Positions 54,954 to 64,000 of a stretch of 64,000 nt of DNA are shown one piece after another; position 1 is the first letter of the stretch, and every line of letters starts with the position of its first letter. The DNA is from Pseudomonadota bacterium (GTDB lineage Bacteria; Pseudomonadota; Gammaproteobacteria; Enterobacterales; Enterobacteriaceae). The DNA is taken from positions 1 to 64,000 of the forward strand of contig JAGTSE010000024.1 in NCBI GenBank assembly GCA_018261615.1, given 5' to 3'. The notes under the pieces were generated by a model that was given only the letters and a program-made list of their open reading frames with translations, had not been told where the DNA came from and ran no database searches. The translations under genes were made by a program, and so were the position numbers.

Positions 54954-55804
54954 GTTTTGCGTTTTTCCAGCGTACGGTGACGGGACTGAACGTTTTTACC
55001 GCGTGAGCGGAAATAATCCGCCAGCTGTTCGGCGACATAAACAGAACGATGCTTACCGCCAGTACAACCGATAGCGACGGTCAGATAGCTACGGTTGTTG
55101 GTTTCCAGCATCGGTAACCACAGTTCAAGATAACTGCGGGTCTGGTAAATAAAATTATGCACTTCGGTATGTCGGTCAAGGAACGCCGCGACAGGTTTGT
55201 CGAGACCAGTCATCGGGCGTAGTTTCGGATCCCAGTGCGGGTTGGGCAGAAAGCGAACGTCAAAGACGTAATCGGCATCGATAGGAATGCCGTGCTTAAA
55301 GCCGAACGACTCAAAGACCATGGTCAGTTCGCGCTCGCGCTTGCCGAGCAGGCGGGTGCGCAGCATTTCGGCGAGTTCATGTACCGACATTTCGGAGGTA
55401 TCGACAATCAGGTCCGCGCGGGAACGCAGTGGCTCCAGCAGGTTGCTCTCTTCATCGATAGCACTTTCCAGCGATAAATTTTTGCTGGAGAGAGGATGTA
55501 AACGGCGCGTATCGCTGTAGCGCCGAATTAGCGTGTTGCGGTCAGCATCAAGGAACAGCAACTGCGGCGAGAATGCATCAGGCAGGCTACTCATCGCCTG
55601 TTCAAAAATTTCCGGTGATTCCGGCATGTTACGCACATCAATACTGACGGCGGCAGAGGTCTGACGCTCGGCGAGCGTCTGCGCCAGTTGCGGCAGCAGC
55701 ACGACCGGCAGGTTATCGACACAATAGAAGCCCATGTCTTCCAGGGCGCGCAGGGCTACGGATTTGCCTGAACCCGAACGACCACTTACGATCATCAGGA
55801 CCAT
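54950..55804 (-). CDS. rapZ: RNase adapter RapZ
   Basis: A 284-residue RNA- and nucleotide-binding protein that guides RNase E to the sRNA GlmZ and so tunes GlmS and cell-wall precursor synthesis. The N-terminal Walker A is GRSGSGKS (residues 8-15). The C-terminal GlcN6P-sensing domain ([15 protein letters not shown]) and basic tail ([16 protein letters not shown]) bind RNA. Confidence 0.97.
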   Translation of the reverse strand: MVLMIVSGRSGSGKSVALRALEDMGFYCVDNLPVVLLPQLAQTLAERQTSAAVSIDVRNMPESPEIFEQAMSSLPDAFSPQLLFLDADRNTLIRRYSDTRRLHPLSSKNLSLESAIDEESNLLEPLRSRADLIVDTSEMSVHELAEMLRTRLLGKRERELTMVFESFGFKHGIPIDADYVFDVRFLPNPHWDPKLRPMTGLDKPVAAFLDRHTEVHNFIYQTRSYLELWLPMLETNNRSYLTVAIGCTGGKHRSVYVAEQLADYFRSRGKNVQSRHRTLEKRKT

Positions 55805-55846
55805 GAGCCGTTTCTCCCCACAACGACAAAAAAGGAGTGCTTCCCG

Positions 55847-56338
55847 TTACGCATCGTCGCTTTCGCCTTCTGTCTGCGTGATTATCTGATACAGCTCTTC
55901 ATCGTTCTGAGCACTGCGCAGGCGACGGCAAATGGTTTTATCCGCGAGCCGTTTGGCCACCAGCGAGAGCGTATGCAGATGCGTTTTGGTTTGATCTGCT
56001 GGTACCAGCAGTGCAAACAGCAGATCGACGGGTTGATTATCGATAGCGTCGAAAGCAATGGGCGTTTCGAGCTGTACAAAAACGCCGACGGCACGCAGCG
56101 TGTCCTCTTCGAGCTTACCGTGGGGGATGGCAATACCGTTACCAATACCGGTACTACCCATCTTCTCACGCGTAAGGATGGCTTCGAAAACGACCTGTGG
56201 CGGTAGGCCGAGCTGTTTTGCCGCCAGTTCACTGATAATTTCCAGAGCACGTTTCTTGCTCTGGCAGTGAACGCCGCTACGTGTACATTCCTGGTTAAGG
56301 ACATTGCTCAGTTGAAGAGCGGAATCGTTATTCATCAT
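55847..56338 (-). CDS. ptsN: Nitrogen-related PTS enzyme IIA
   Basis: A 163-residue EIIA-Ntr that regulates potassium uptake (TrkA, KdpD), amino-sugar use and sigma-E in step with nitrogen and carbon status. The phosphorylated His73 is in GIAIPHGKLEED. Sequence and length are almost E. coli-identical. It lies between hpf and rapZ. Confidence 0.98.
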   Translation of the reverse strand: MMNNDSALQLSNVLNQECTRSGVHCQSKKRALEIISELAAKQLGLPPQVVFEAILTREKMGSTGIGNGIAIPHGKLEEDTLRAVGVFVQLETPIAFDAIDNQPVDLLFALLVPADQTKTHLHTLSLVAKRLADKTICRRLRSAQNDEELYQIITQTEGESDDA

Positions 56339-56367
56339 AATTTCACCTAAGCGCCGTCAGAGCTAAA

Positions 56368-56392
56368 CACCCTACCGGGTTGCGGTAGGGTG
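56368..56392 (-). other. Stem-loop between hpf and ptsN
   Basis: A 9-bp perfect stem (CACCCTACC 56368-56376 with GGTAGGGTG 56384-56392) with a 7-nt loop lies in the 81-bp gap. The minus-strand T-run after it is only three bases, so it should cause partial termination or protect the mRNA rather than end the transcript. Confidence 0.55.
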
Positions 56393-56419
56393 CAACGCAC
56401 CAAACGAACGCCCGGACAA

Positions 56420-56707
56420 TTAGTGTTGTTTTAGTTTATCTTTATGTTTCGTGAGCTGCCGCGACAGTTTATCAATCAAACCGTCAATGGCAGCGTACAT
56501 ATCCTGTCCTTCCGCGCTGGCATGCAACTCGCCTCCATTTACATGCAGAGTTGCATCCGAGGTATGGATCACTTTCTCCACTTTCAACACAATATAGACC
56601 TGATTAATCCTTTCGAAATACTGTTCAAGCTTGGCAAATTTGCTGTTAACAAATTCACGTAAAGCATCAGTGATCTCGACGTTTTGTCCTGTGATGTTAA
56701 GCTGCAT
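56420..56707 (-). CDS. hpf: Ribosome hibernation promoting factor
   Basis: A 95-residue short HPF that binds the 30S subunit and, with RMF, forms silent 100S ribosome dimers in stationary phase. The conserved DALREFVNSKFAKLEQYF and basic C-terminus (LTKHKDKLKQH) are present. It follows rpoN by 22 nt. Confidence 0.97.
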   Translation of the reverse strand: MQLNITGQNVEITDALREFVNSKFAKLEQYFERINQVYIVLKVEKVIHTSDATLHVNGGELHASAEGQDMYAAIDGLIDKLSRQLTKHKDKLKQH

Positions 56708-56729
56708 AGTGTCTTCCTTATCGGTTGGG

Positions 56730-58163
56730 TCACACCAGCTGTTTACGCTGGTTAGACGGCGGAATGGATAAAGACTCTCGATACTTCGCGACGGTACGCC
56801 GCGCTACCATAATTCCTTGATCGGAAAGTAGCGTCGTCAGCTTACTGTCGCTCAGTGGTTTTGCAGGGTTTTCTGCGGCGATTAATTTCTTAACCAGCGC
56901 GCGAATGGCTGTTGACGAGGCTTCGCCGCCGCCTTCCGTATTCACATGGCTGGAGAAGAAATACTTCAGTTCAAAAATGCCGCGAGGACTGTGCAGGTAC
57001 TTCTGAGTAGTCACACGGGAAATCGTGGACTCGTGCATTTCGACGGCCTGGGCGATATCCGCCAGCACCATCGGTTTCATAAACTCGTCACCCTGTTCAA
57101 AGAACGCCTGCTGCTGTTCGACGATGCAGCGGCTGACGCGCAATAGCGTGTCGTTACGACTTTCAAGGCTTTTGATCAGCCACTTCGCTTCCTGCAAATT
57201 GCTGCGGATAAATTGGGTGTCGGCATCATTGCGCGCGCCGCCACCCATTGAAGCGTAGTGCTGGTTGATTTGCAGACGCGGAATGCTGTCGGAGTTCAGT
57301 TCTACCGTCCAGTGCCCGTTATGCTTACGCACCAGCACATCCGGGATGACATATTCTGGTTCGCCGGTCTGGATCGACTGGCCGGGTCGCGGATCCAGCG
57401 ACTGAATTAGATTTACTGCTTCTTTCAGCACATCTTCTTTAAGACGCGTGACGCGCATAAGCGTGCGGAAATCGTGGTTGGCGAGCAGATCGAGGTGATC
57501 GCTGATGATCAGGCGAGCCTCTTCGCACCAGGGGGTATCTTTCGCGAACTGGGAAAGTTGGATCAACAGACAGTCGCGCAGATTGCGCGCAGCGACACCA
57601 ACCGGATCGAAACGCTGAATGCGCTTTAACACCGCTTCAACTTCATCAAGACCGACTTCTTCATCGCCCATGCTTTCCAACACATCCTCAAGCGACACGG
57701 TAAGGTAGCCGGTCTCATCGACAGCATCGACAATAGAGGTTGCGATGGCGCGATCAGTATCGGAAAACGGCGTTAACTCCACCTGCCACATCAGGTAATC
57801 CTGAAGAGACTGTGTCGTTTCACCCTGATAAATCGGCAGTTCATCATCGATATAATCGTGGCTGCTGCCGGAAGGCGTTCCTGCGGTATAAATCTCATCC
57901 CAACTGGCGTCAAGTGGCAGCTCTTCAGGCATCTCTTTCTGTTCGAGCGCGTCTACGGTATCCAGGCCTTCATTTTCCTGAGTTTGTTGGCTATCCACTT
58001 CTTCATGAAGATCGGCTTGTTCCAGCAATGGATTACTCTCCAGCGCCTGCTGAAGTTCCTGCTGAAGTTCTAACGTAGACAGCTGCAACAGACGGATAGC
58101 CTGTTGCAGTTGCGGCGTCATCGCTAGCTGTTGGCTAAGCCTTAATTGCAAACCTTGCTTCAT
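56730..58163 (-). CDS. rpoN: RNA polymerase sigma-54 factor
   Basis: A 477-residue alternative sigma factor for nitrogen and other regulons; it needs enhancer-bound activators such as NtrC. Region I is Gln/Leu-rich ([23 protein letters not shown]), region II is acidic, and the C-terminal RpoN box is [10 protein letters not shown] near residues 454-463. The start at 58163 is the E. coli start; eight extra upstream codons are unlikely. A target promoter of this factor sits upstream of yhdW in this window. Confidence 0.97.
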   Translation of the reverse strand: MKQGLQLRLSQQLAMTPQLQQAIRLLQLSTLELQQELQQALESNPLLEQADLHEEVDSQQTQENEGLDTVDALEQKEMPEELPLDASWDEIYTAGTPSGSSHDYIDDELPIYQGETTQSLQDYLMWQVELTPFSDTDRAIATSIVDAVDETGYLTVSLEDVLESMGDEEVGLDEVEAVLKRIQRFDPVGVAARNLRDCLLIQLSQFAKDTPWCEEARLIISDHLDLLANHDFRTLMRVTRLKEDVLKEAVNLIQSLDPRPGQSIQTGEPEYVIPDVLVRKHNGHWTVELNSDSIPRLQINQHYASMGGGARNDADTQFIRSNLQEAKWLIKSLESRNDTLLRVSRCIVEQQQAFFEQGDEFMKPMVLADIAQAVEMHESTISRVTTQKYLHSPRGIFELKYFFSSHVNTEGGGEASSTAIRALVKKLIAAENPAKPLSDSKLTTLLSDQGIMVARRTVAKYRESLSIPPSNQRKQLV

Positions 58164-58211
58164 ATTCAGAGCAGCGCTCTCCGACAAAATACCTCAATAA
58201 ACTCTACCCTA

Positions 58212-58937
58212 TCAGAGTCTGAAGTCTTCCCCAAGATATACGCGCTTAACGTGTTCGTCTTCAAGGATTTGCTGCGGCGTACCATGAGCAATTAAATGCC
58301 CCTGACTGACGATATAAGCACGTTCGCACACCGCCAGCGTTTCGCGAACATTGTGGTCAGTAATTAACACGCCTAACCCTCTGTCACGTAAGTGTTCAAT
58401 GATGCGTTTGATGTCGATAACCGAGATAGGATCGATGCCCGCGAAGGGTTCATCCAGCAAGATAAATTTAGGATTTGCTGCCAGTGCGCGTGCAATTTCA
58501 ACGCGGCGACGTTCACCACCCGAAAGGGATTGTCCCATATTGTCGCGCAGATGCTCAATATGGAACTCTTCCATCAATTCGGTAGCGCGATCGTCGCGCT
58601 GTTCGGAAGTCAGATCGTCACGGATCTGAAGCACCGCCATCAGGTTGTCATAAACGCTCAGACGACGAAAAATAGACGCTTCCTGCGGTAAATAGCCGAT
58701 GCCGCGACGCGCGCGCGCATGCAGTGGCAGCAAGCTGATATCGTCGTCATCAATAAGGATATTGCCCGCGTCACGCGGAACAATCCCGACCACCATATAA
58801 AATGTGGTCGTTTTCCCTGCACCGTTAGGGCCAAGCAGCCCAACAATTTCGCCAGAGTTAACGGTCAGGCTGACGTCTTCAACCACGCGGCGGCCCTTAT
58901 AGGCTTTCGCGAGATTCTTTGCAGTTAATGTTGCCAT
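58212..58937 (-). CDS. lptB: LPS export ABC transporter ATPase
   Basis: A 241-residue ATPase of the LptB2FGC complex that extracts lipopolysaccharide from the inner membrane. Walker A is GPNGAGKTT (residues 36-44), the signature is [15 protein letters not shown] and Walker B is [13 protein letters not shown]. The H-loop is [10 protein letters not shown]. It lies 6 nt after lptA and 48 nt before rpoN. Confidence 0.98.
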   Translation of the reverse strand: MATLTAKNLAKAYKGRRVVEDVSLTVNSGEIVGLLGPNGAGKTTTFYMVVGIVPRDAGNILIDDDDISLLPLHARARRGIGYLPQEASIFRRLSVYDNLMAVLQIRDDLTSEQRDDRATELMEEFHIEHLRDNMGQSLSGGERRRVEIARALAANPKFILLDEPFAGIDPISVIDIKRIIEHLRDRGLGVLITDHNVRETLAVCERAYIVSQGHLIAHGTPQQILEDEHVKRVYLGEDFRL

Positions 58938-58943
58938 AACGAA

Positions 58944-59498
58944 TTAGTTACTCTTCTTAGGAGCCGGGGTTTGGGTGTTGCCCTTGTCCTGCAACTGCGA
59001 CGGCACCAGTACGGTGGTGACGCGTTTACCTTTGTCGCTGAACGCCTGCATTTTCTGCTCTTTCACCAGGTAGGTGATTTTGTCGCCAGTGATGTTGCTG
59101 TCCAACTGCTCGAGATAGGCCTTACCGGTCAGCACGACAAAATCTTTTTCCAGCTCGTAGTGCATCTGTGAAGCGTGGCCTTTCACCGGTTTGCCATTGT
59201 CCTGCATCTGATAAAACGTGGCAGGGTTGCCATAACCATCAATGATCTCTTTGCCTTGCTGGCCGCCCGGGCGCGTTACCACCACTTTATCGGCGTTGAT
59301 TTTAATGGTTCCCTGCGTCACCACGACATTGCCGGTGAAAGTGACAATATTGCCCTGCATATCCAGCGACTGCTGATCGGAGTCAATATGGATCGGCTGT
59401 TCGGTATCACCGGTCACAGCAAAAACCGGGAGCGCCGCGGCAAAAAGCGTACTGGCGAGAACCAGGTTAAGGCTGAGTTTGTTTGTTTTGAATTTCAT
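58944..59498 (-). CDS. lptA: LPS transport periplasmic protein LptA
   Basis: A 184-residue beta-jellyroll protein that oligomerises into the periplasmic bridge carrying LPS to LptDE. The signal peptide ends near residue 27 (PVFA). The start at 59498 (MKFKTNK) gives the E. coli length; seven extra codons upstream are unlikely. It overlaps lptC by 32 nt. A sigma-E promoter serves this gene in E. coli. Confidence 0.96.
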   Translation of the reverse strand: MKFKTNKLSLNLVLASTLFAAALPVFAVTGDTEQPIHIDSDQQSLDMQGNIVTFTGNVVVTQGTIKINADKVVVTRPGGQQGKEIIDGYGNPATFYQMQDNGKPVKGHASQMHYELEKDFVVLTGKAYLEQLDSNITGDKITYLVKEQKMQAFSDKGKRVTTVLVPSQLQDKGNTQTPAPKKSN

Positions 59499-60042
59499 AG
59501 GAGCTTCTAACCTTTTCAATCAGCTCGGCGTTTTTGCTGCGTAAGTTGCCGCGCATTTTCAGGCCGGTGGAATTAAATGTTGTTCCGTACAACGTTACCT
59601 GATCATCGGAAGCAACATCCTGTGTTACCAGGTTGATCTGGGCGTTATCCGTGGTGATTTTTCGTAGCTGTGCATCTGCTGTCAATGCGTTGACCTCAAC
59701 ATGTCCGTAAAGGTAAAGCATTCTGTCGCTTGTTAATTTCGCTTTATCTGACTTAATCGACCAGGTCGGTATTTTGTTCTGATCAAAAGTTGTCAGCACT
59801 GGTTGCGCGTACCAGCTCACACCATCGACGGAGTAGTATTCGACATTTTGCGCAATCAAGCGGTAGTTGAGCGCACCTTCCGGGCTATAAACCACCGTGT
59901 CAGTATGTTTGCTGGTGTAGGTTGGCGCTTTGTCGTCAGTTGTGGTTTGTGCAGGTTCATCCTGAGAGGTCAGGTTAATACCAATCAGTACCAAAGCGAC
60001 CAGCGCCAGTAGAATAATGACCCAACGTCTGGTTTTACTCAT
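59467..60042 (-). CDS. lptC: LPS transport inner-membrane protein LptC
   Basis: A 191-residue bitopic protein with an N-terminal membrane helix (about 7-25) and a periplasmic jellyroll that receives LPS from LptB2FG and passes it to LptA. Length equals E. coli. It overlaps kdsC by 4 nt and lptA by 32 nt. Confidence 0.97.
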   Translation of the reverse strand: MSKTRRWVIILLALVALVLIGINLTSQDEPAQTTTDDKAPTYTSKHTDTVVYSPEGALNYRLIAQNVEYYSVDGVSWYAQPVLTTFDQNKIPTWSIKSDKAKLTSDRMLYLYGHVEVNALTADAQLRKITTDNAQINLVTQDVASDDQVTLYGTTFNSTGLKMRGNLRSKNAELIEKVRSSYEIQNKQTQP

Positions 60043-60605
60043 ATCGATTGCCCTTTGGCCTCATCCTGTTTGCCCTGCGCCAGCAGCAACAAATCACACA
60101 CTTCACGGACTGCGCCGCGACCTCCATTGATGTGCGTGACATAATCGGCACGCGGAAGCAGCAAAGGATGCGCATCGGCGACGGCAATGCTCAGACCAAT
60201 TTCGGCCATCACCGGCCAGTCAATTAAATCGTCACCCACATATGCAACCTGCTCCGGCGTTAGCGCCAGCCTGGTCAGTAATTCACGGTAGGCCAGTAGT
60301 TTATCCGACTGTCCCTGATACAGGTGCTTAATTTTCAGAGTTTCACAACGATCTTCTACCAGTTTAGCTTTTCGACCGGTAATAATGGCGATCTCAATGC
60401 CGGAAGTTAACGCACAACGGATCCCATAGCCATCGCGAACGTTAAACGTTTTTAGCTCTTCCCCATTATTGCCCATATAGATGAGGCCATCGGATAGCAC
60501 GCCATCCACATCGAGGATCAGCAGGCGAATCTTTTCCGCTTTGCTCATGACTTGCGCGCTAACCGGCCCATAACAGGTTGGAAGCGACGCGCCAGCATTA
60601 CTCAT
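60039..60605 (-). CDS. kdsC: KDO-8-phosphate phosphatase
   Basis: A 188-residue HAD-family tetrameric phosphatase that releases KDO for LPS core synthesis. The nucleophile motif LDVDGVLSDG (near 32-41), the TGRKAKLVEDR segment and the acidic VGDDLIDWPVM are present. It lies 14 nt after kdsD. Confidence 0.97.
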   Translation of the reverse strand: MSNAGASLPTCYGPVSAQVMSKAEKIRLLILDVDGVLSDGLIYMGNNGEELKTFNVRDGYGIRCALTSGIEIAIITGRKAKLVEDRCETLKIKHLYQGQSDKLLAYRELLTRLALTPEQVAYVGDDLIDWPVMAEIGLSIAVADAHPLLLPRADYVTHINGGRGAVREVCDLLLLAQGKQDEAKGQSI

Positions 60606-60619
60606 TCTGATGTCCTTCT

Positions 60620-61606
60620 TTACACTACGCCAGCGCGTAGCAAATCATGCATATGTAACACACCCAGTAACTGGTCGCCATCGGCAACCATAACCGAGGT
60701 AATGTGGCGGGACTGCATCAGGTTCAGCGCATCGACCGCCAGCGTATTAGGCCGTACGCGAATGCCGCCCGGTGTCATCACGTCGGCAATACCCATGTTG
60801 CGTACATCTCCGCCCATATCAAACACGCGGCGTAAATCGCCATCGGTAAAGATACCTTCGATCTTCATCAGATCGTCGCAGATCACCGTCATACCTAAAT
60901 TTTTGCGCGTGATCTCCAGCAGCGCATCGCGTAAACTGGCGACCTTGCTGACATGCGGGATCTCATCGCCAGTGTGCATAATATCGTTTACCCGCAACAA
61001 CAGCTTGCGTCCCAGCGCGCCGCCAGGGTGAGAAAGGGCGAAATCCTCTGCGGTAAACCCGCGCGCTTTCAACAGCGCAACCGCCAGCGCATCGCCCATT
61101 ACCAGCGCGGCAGTGGTGCTGGAAGTCGGTGCCAGGCCCAGTGGGCAGGCTTCTTTAGGCACCTTCACGCAGAGATGAATATCCGCTGCGCGCGCCATAC
61201 TGCTTTCCGGGCGGCTGGTCATACAGATCAGCGAAACTTTTAGCCGTTTCAGTACCGGAATCAGCGCCAGTATTTCGTTTGACTCACCAGAGTTCGACAG
61301 GGCGATCACCACATCCTGCGGGCTGACCATACCCAGATCGCCGTGAGCCGCCTCACCGGGATGGACAAAAAAGGAAGGGGTGCCCGTGCTGGCGAATGTC
61401 GCCGCCATTTTTCTGCCGATATGGCCGGATTTGCCCATCCCCATCACTACCACTTTGCCGGCGCAATAGAACATTTTCTCGCACGCCTGAGCGAAGTCAT
61501 GGTTGATGTATTGATCAAGCTGTGCGAGGCCTTCACGTTCAATCTCGAGGACGTCTTTGCCTGCTTGTTGAAAGTCAAAACCCGGCTGCAAATCTATTTG
61601 CGACAT
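60620..61606 (-). CDS. kdsD: D-arabinose 5-phosphate isomerase
   Basis: A 328-residue enzyme that makes arabinose-5-phosphate for KDO. The N-terminal SIS sugar-isomerase domain (about 40-180; VVMGMGKSGHIGRKMAATFASTGTPSFFVHPGEAAHGDLGM in outline) is followed by two CBS domains (about 210-328). It lies 13 nt after yrbG. Confidence 0.97.
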   Translation of the reverse strand: MSQIDLQPGFDFQQAGKDVLEIEREGLAQLDQYINHDFAQACEKMFYCAGKVVVMGMGKSGHIGRKMAATFASTGTPSFFVHPGEAAHGDLGMVSPQDVVIALSNSGESNEILALIPVLKRLKVSLICMTSRPESSMARAADIHLCVKVPKEACPLGLAPTSSTTAALVMGDALAVALLKARGFTAEDFALSHPGGALGRKLLLRVNDIMHTGDEIPHVSKVASLRDALLEITRKNLGMTVICDDLMKIEGIFTDGDLRRVFDMGGDVRNMGIADVMTPGGIRVRPNTLAVDALNLMQSRHITSVMVADGDQLLGVLHMHDLLRAGVV

Positions 61607-61619
61607 AATGCGTATCCGA

Positions 61620-62594
61620 TTATCCAGTCAAAAGCGGCGACAGCCAGTACAGCATCGCCAGCCATACGATAAACCCGCTAAACAGCAGCGCGCCCACGCC
61701 CTTACTAATCTGCTTACGTTTCCAGCAGGTAAGGGCAAAAATGGCGCTGACCAGTAGCATCACACCATAATCACGCGTAAAAGCCATCGGGTTAAACGCG
61801 CCCGGCGCAATCAGTGCGGGCAAGCCAAGCACGATAGCAATATTAAAAATGTTGGATCCAATGATATTGCCTATCGCAATATCGTCTTCCCCCTTGCGTG
61901 CTCCCGCAATGGCTGTTGCCAGTTCCGGAAGTCCGGTGCCGATGGCAATAACCGTCAGACCAATGGTGAGTTCACTGATCGCAAAATAATTCGCCACCAC
62001 GGTGGCGTTATCCACCACCATGCGCGTTGCCATTGGCATAATAATCAGCGCGACGCCCAGCCACAGGCAGGCTACAGAGAGCGTGCCATCGCGTGGCAAT
62101 TCAGCCAGTTGCTCGCGTGTCAGGCTATCATTGCCCTGATGCTCGGCGTGGCGGGCAATTTTAACAATGAAAACCAGCCATAGCACGGCTAATAACAATA
62201 AAATAATGCCATCTACGCGCGTTAACTGCCCATCGTAAAGCACAGCGCCAGCCAGCAGGCTGGCTAACAAGGTTAGCGGTAATTCACGACGCAGAATATC
62301 GGAATGCACGGTAAAAGGGTGCAGCAGCGCCGCGACGCCGAGAATCAATAAGATATTGGTAATGTTGGAGCCGATGGCGGTACCGATAGCCAGATCAAGC
62401 TGTCCATGAAAAGAGGCTGCAACCGAAGTGATAATTTCTGGTAATGACGTGCCAATACTGACAACGGTCATCCCGATGATTAAAGGTGGTACGCCTAATG
62501 CCCGGCAAAGTATCGAAGCTGCAAACACCAGACGATCGGCACTGTAAACCACCAGGAGTAAACCAATTATCAATAGCGCCGTGGCTAAAAGCAT
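61620..62594 (-). CDS. yrbG: Calcium/sodium antiporter-like protein
   Basis: A 324-residue CaCA-family antiporter with about ten membrane helices. The paired alpha-repeat signatures are SIGTSLPEIITS...GTAIGSNITNI and AIGTGLPELATA...GNIIGSNIFNI. In E. coli the transported ions are not firmly settled. It is the first gene of the yrbG-kdsD-kdsC-lptCAB-rpoN cluster and divergent from mla. Confidence 0.95.
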   Translation of the reverse strand: MLLATALLIIGLLLVVYSADRLVFAASILCRALGVPPLIIGMTVVSIGTSLPEIITSVAASFHGQLDLAIGTAIGSNITNILLILGVAALLHPFTVHSDILRRELPLTLLASLLAGAVLYDGQLTRVDGIILLLLAVLWLVFIVKIARHAEHQGNDSLTREQLAELPRDGTLSVACLWLGVALIIMPMATRMVVDNATVVANYFAISELTIGLTVIAIGTGLPELATAIAGARKGEDDIAIGNIIGSNIFNIAIVLGLPALIAPGAFNPMAFTRDYGVMLLVSAIFALTCWKRKQISKGVGALLFSGFIVWLAMLYWLSPLLTG

Positions 62595-62823
62595 CTAACG
62601 TCCTTTCTTAAGGTATAATTCTGCCGGTTTGCAGGCCGCCATGTCGTGCGAAACCGGACGTTACGCATAGCGTAATGATTCCTAATTTTGACTTTATGCG
62701 GCTCAAAAGTAAAACAAATGCCAGCTTTCGCTAACCTCCGCAGGTAATATTCTGTAAGAATATTGGGTTTTAGATGTTAGCAAGCGTCATGTTTATATCC
62801 GATAAGGTCGAAAGGAAAAAAAA
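62595..62823. promoter_or_regulatory. yrbG-mla divergent control region
   Basis: A -10-like TATAAT (62614-62619, plus strand) is followed by a stem-loop, CCGGTTT (62624-62630) with AAACCGG (62651-62657) plus a bulged extra base. If transcription starts just after this -10, the hairpin sits at the 5' end of the mla mRNA, about 165 nt before mlaF. Confidence 0.4.

Positions 62824-64000
<1,177 letters not shown>

Overview
The window is chromosomal DNA of a member of the Enterobacteriaceae. Nearly every protein matches an Escherichia coli K-12 gene in length and motifs, and Fis looks identical. The gene order follows the E. coli fis–mla region but differs in places: there is a periplasmic alpha-carbonic anhydrase next to dusB, msrPQ lies beside aroQ, an extra succinate-semialdehyde-type dehydrogenase sits between aaeB and yhcO, yhcN is duplicated, and acrEF/yhdJ are missing between fis and yhdV. 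This suggests an Enterobacter/Kosakonia/Klebsiella-like relative rather than E. coli or Salmonella. The genus cannot be fixed from the sequence alone. I see no rRNA or tRNA genes, CRISPR arrays, insertion sequences or prophage genes.

Layout. 1–4.5 kb: polar amino-acid ABC transporter yhdWXYZ (minus strand) behind a well-formed sigma-54 promoter with two NtrC-like sites. 4.7–12.6 kb: yhdV, dusB-fis, carbonic anhydrase, prmA, yhdT-panF, accBC and aroQ. 12.8–14.4 kb: msrPQ. 14.7–27 kb (plus strand): csrD, mreBCD, yhdE, rng, yhdP, tldD. 27–33.8 kb: aaeR/aaeXAB efflux, an aldehyde dehydrogenase, yhcO and two YhcN-type proteins. 34–43 kb: argR/mdh, degS and degQ, zapG, zapE, rplM-rpsI, sspAB. 43–49 kb: gltBD. 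49.7–54.7 kb: yhcC, arcB with antisense-oriented sRNA arcZ, elbB-mtgA. 54.7–62.6 kb (minus strand): npr, rapZ, ptsN, hpf, rpoN, lptB, lptA, lptC, kdsC, kdsD, yrbG. 62.8–64 kb: mlaF and the start of mlaE.

The most striking feature is at about 11.87 kb. accB and accC, both essential for fatty-acid synthesis, are joined by a deletion of about 370 bp. It removes the whole biotinyl domain of AccB, the intergenic gap and the first ~48 residues of AccC. A living cell could not use this locus as written, so it is either a sequence/assembly artefact, an engineered or mixed-population allele, or compensated by another copy elsewhere.

Functional themes are nitrogen control (rpoN, ptsN, npr, gltBD and an Ntr-type promoter for yhdWXYZ), envelope building (mreBCD, mtgA, lptABC, kdsCD, mlaFE, yhdP), envelope stress (degS, degQ, YhcN proteins) and redox control (arcB, arcZ, mdh, msrPQ). 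I found no clearly new multi-gene system. The findings are mainly the acc deletion, regulatory architectures, RNA structures and local gene-content differences.
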